From the NCBI GenBank assembly GCA_030627725.1, contig DAOVSZ010000194.1:1-5713 (forward strand): a stretch of DNA of 5,713 nt, read 5' to 3'. Source of the stretch: Desulfobulbaceae bacterium (GTDB taxonomy: Bacteria > Desulfobacterota > Desulfobulbia > Desulfobulbales > DAOVSZ01). Shown piece after piece: positions 4,200 to 5,713 of the stretch. Under the pieces are notes generated by a model. It worked only from the letters and a program-made list of their open reading frames with translations, was not told the origin of the DNA and made no database searches. Position numbers and translations under genes: made by a program. Within the stretch, counting starts at the first letter, position 1, and each line of letters opens with the position of its first letter.

Positions 4200-5713
4200 A
4201 TGACTGAAAAGAATAAAGCCACCCTTGTCGTAACCCTGATTGTTGTAGCGCTGTCCTGCGCCTTCCTGTATCAGGGAATATCCTATCATATCAAGGCAAT
4301 TGACGAGATGATTCGCTTTGAGGAAGAAGAGTTTTCTCAAGTGATCAATGCCGTGGAAACATATTCCTTTCAGACCTACAAGGAGCGGATAGTCAGCCTG
4401 GTGGAGACCAATGAACCCATTGTCCGGGCCTTTGCCGAAAGGGACAGGGAACTCCTCTACAATCTCGTCCTGCCGAAGTACAGTTTGCTGCAGCGTGAAA
4501 ACAAGTATTTTTACGTGATGCACTTTCACCTTCCGGACAATACGACCTTTTTGCGGGTGCATATCCCGGATTTTTTCGGAGATGATCTGGCCGGGGTCAG
4601 GCCGATTGTTGCTGCGGTCAATAAGACAAAAAAACAGCTTTCCGGGTATGAGATCGGGAGGAGCGGGCCTTTTTACAGGGTGGTGCAACCTGTTTTTTAC
4701 AACAACGAATATGTAGGCGCCCTGGAGTTCGGCATCAGGGCCCATCAGGTGTGTGAAGAGGTGAAAAAAAGGGTCGGGACGGATGTCACAGCCTTTTTTA
4801 AGGCCGAGAACTGGAAGAAGGCAACAAGAGTGAAGGCGGAGTATGTTGATTTTGGCAGCTATGTCATTATCTCCCATGGCGAGATGGTTTTGGAATCCCT
4901 CCCGCCTGATATTCATCTTGAGGAAAATAAGGAGCTAACCGTTGCCGACAGATCATATGCGGTCCATTTTCATCCCATATTCGAGGAGTATCAGGGTAAT
5001 CCGATCGGCGGCATGCTGCTTTTTCAGGATATTACGCATGCCGTGCACCAGAAAAACAGGTTCATCACCCATGCCCTTCTCTTTACCGGGGCGCTTCTCT
5101 GCTGTTCTTTTATTGTCCTGTATCTTACATTCGGAAGGATAGTCGGCGCGCTTGATCGGGAGGTGTCGGGACGGGTAAAGGCGGAAGAGGAAAAACGCCG
5201 ACTGGGGATCCTGCTTGGCAATATCGTCAGCTCCATGCCTTCGGTCCTGGTCGGAAGTGACAGGGAGAACAGGGTCATTCAGTGGAATGACGAGGCGGAG
5301 CGGAAGACGGGAATTTCTGCCGAGAAGGCGGAAGGCCGGATGCTGGAAGAGGTCATGCCGCAACTTTCAGGCTGGATGGAAGAGGTCCGTCACTCCATTT
5401 CCAGAAGCGGCGTCCATAAAAAGATACGGATGGAAGAAGAGCGGGACGGCGAAACGGACTATTCGGATATGACCGTCTATCCACTGGTGGCAGATGGTGT
5501 TGAAGGGGCGGTCATCCGTATTGACGATGTGACTGACCATGTGCGGAGCGGACTCGAGACGATCAGGCTGCAGGCCAGGCTGCAGCAGGCCCAGAAGATG
5601 GAGGCGGTCGGCACTCTGGCGGGCGGCATTGCGCACGATTTCAACAATATCCTGGCGATTATCATGGGGTTTTCTGAGCTTGCGCTGTTAAAACTTCCGG
5701 AAGAGAGCACCGC
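4200..5713 (+). CDS. Membrane sensor histidine kinase (dCache_3-like sensor, PAS, HisKA); C-terminus off the right edge
   Basis: Inner-membrane sensor kinase; 504 complete codons are visible. Order of parts, numbering from the ATG at 4200: TM1 ~8-28 (ATLVVTLIVVALSCAFLY); periplasmic sensor ~30-285 with HFHLPDNTTFLRVH (108-121), FGDD (126-129), EIGRSG (151-156) and VGALEFG (172-178), a pattern known from dCache_3-type sensors; TM2 ~291-312; a charged linker; a PAS domain from ~335 to ~450 (WNDEAERKTG; closing VIRIDDVTD); then HisKA with QKMEAVGTLAGGIAHDFNN, phospho-acceptor His479. The ATPase domain, and any attached receiver, lie beyond the window. The start is uncertain: in-frame ATGs at 4161 and 4164 would add 13 or 12 residues, and none of the three has a clear Shine-Dalgarno. 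4200 was chosen because it leaves a short basic N-terminus just before TM1. The ligand is unknown; dCache sensors bind small molecules outside the cytoplasm. Confidence 0.92.
   Translation, partial: MTEKNKATLVVTLIVVALSCAFLYQGISYHIKAIDEMIRFEEEEFSQVINAVETYSFQTYKERIVSLVETNEPIVRAFAERDRELLYNLVLPKYSLLQRENKYFYVMHFHLPDNTTFLRVHIPDFFGDDLAGVRPIVAAVNKTKKQLSGYEIGRSGPFYRVVQPVFYNNEYVGALEFGIRAHQVCEEVKKRVGTDVTAFFKAENWKKATRVKAEYVDFGSYVIISHGEMVLESLPPDIHLEENKELTVADRSYAVHFHPIFEEYQGNPIGGMLLFQDITHAVHQKNRFITHALLFTGALLCCSFIVLYLTFGRIVGALDREVSGRVKAEEEKRRLGILLGNIVSSMPSVLVGSDRENRVIQWNDEAERKTGISAEKAEGRMLEEVMPQLSGWMEEVRHSISRSGVHKKIRMEEERDGETDYSDMTVYPLVADGVEGAVIRIDDVTDHVRSGLETIRLQARLQQAQKMEAVGTLAGGIAHDFNNILAIIMGFSELALLKLPEEST

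Noticed and set aside
4182..4916. A 244-codon open frame on the minus strand
   Set aside because: It lies opposite the histidine kinase coding sequence, has no recognisable domain, and is explained as an antisense shadow of the kinase.

Overview
The window reads as a piece of the chromosome of an anaerobic Gram-negative bacterium. A member of the Desulfobacterota (a propionate-metabolising, sulfate-reducer-like organism) is the best guess. It rests on methylmalonyl-CoA pathway genes sitting next to sucCD, on the dCache_3-type sensor kinase with an AHDFNN H-box, and on the general style of the proteins. It is inferred from gene content only.

Left half (1-3404): a methylmalonyl-CoA/propionyl-CoA block. 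Reading leftward on the minus strand from 3113 are sucC, sucD, a decayed stretch, and the first half of a biotin-dependent acyl-CoA carboxylase carboxyltransferase subunit that runs off the left edge. The decayed stretch (783-1014) carries the end of a methylmalonyl-CoA mutase catalytic domain, broken by a one-base frameshift. This is joined directly to the last residues of a methylmalonyl-CoA epimerase, whose stop codon still overlaps the carboxylase start (ATGA). Divergent from sucC, at 3297-3404 (+), is a 35-codon ORF with a perfect ribosome binding site. It looks like the first ~14 residues of an AMP-forming propionyl/acyl-CoA synthetase fused in frame to its last ~20. So three enzymes of the propionyl-CoA to succinyl-CoA route (synthetase, mutase, epimerase) survive only as end fragments, while succinyl-CoA synthetase and the carboxylase subunit look intact.

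Middle (3405-3454): a short junction with a CACAGAGG-type fragment and a 14-base motif, CGCTGAATAGTTAC. The same motif occurs beside the mutase remnant, so both decayed loci lie next to one copy.

Right half (3455-5713): a signalling pair. A stand-alone CheY-like receiver (minus strand) is preceded by a near-consensus sigma-70 promoter that would start transcription at about its ATG, suggesting a leaderless mRNA. Divergent from it, after a gene-free spacer of ~310-345 bases, is a membrane histidine kinase (TM, dCache_3-like periplasmic sensor, TM, PAS, HisKA). It runs off the right edge. The two are plausible partners, but only proximity supports that.

No tRNA, rRNA, CRISPR array or complete mobile element is visible. 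The most interesting signal is the coordinated erosion by internal deletion of one metabolic pathway.
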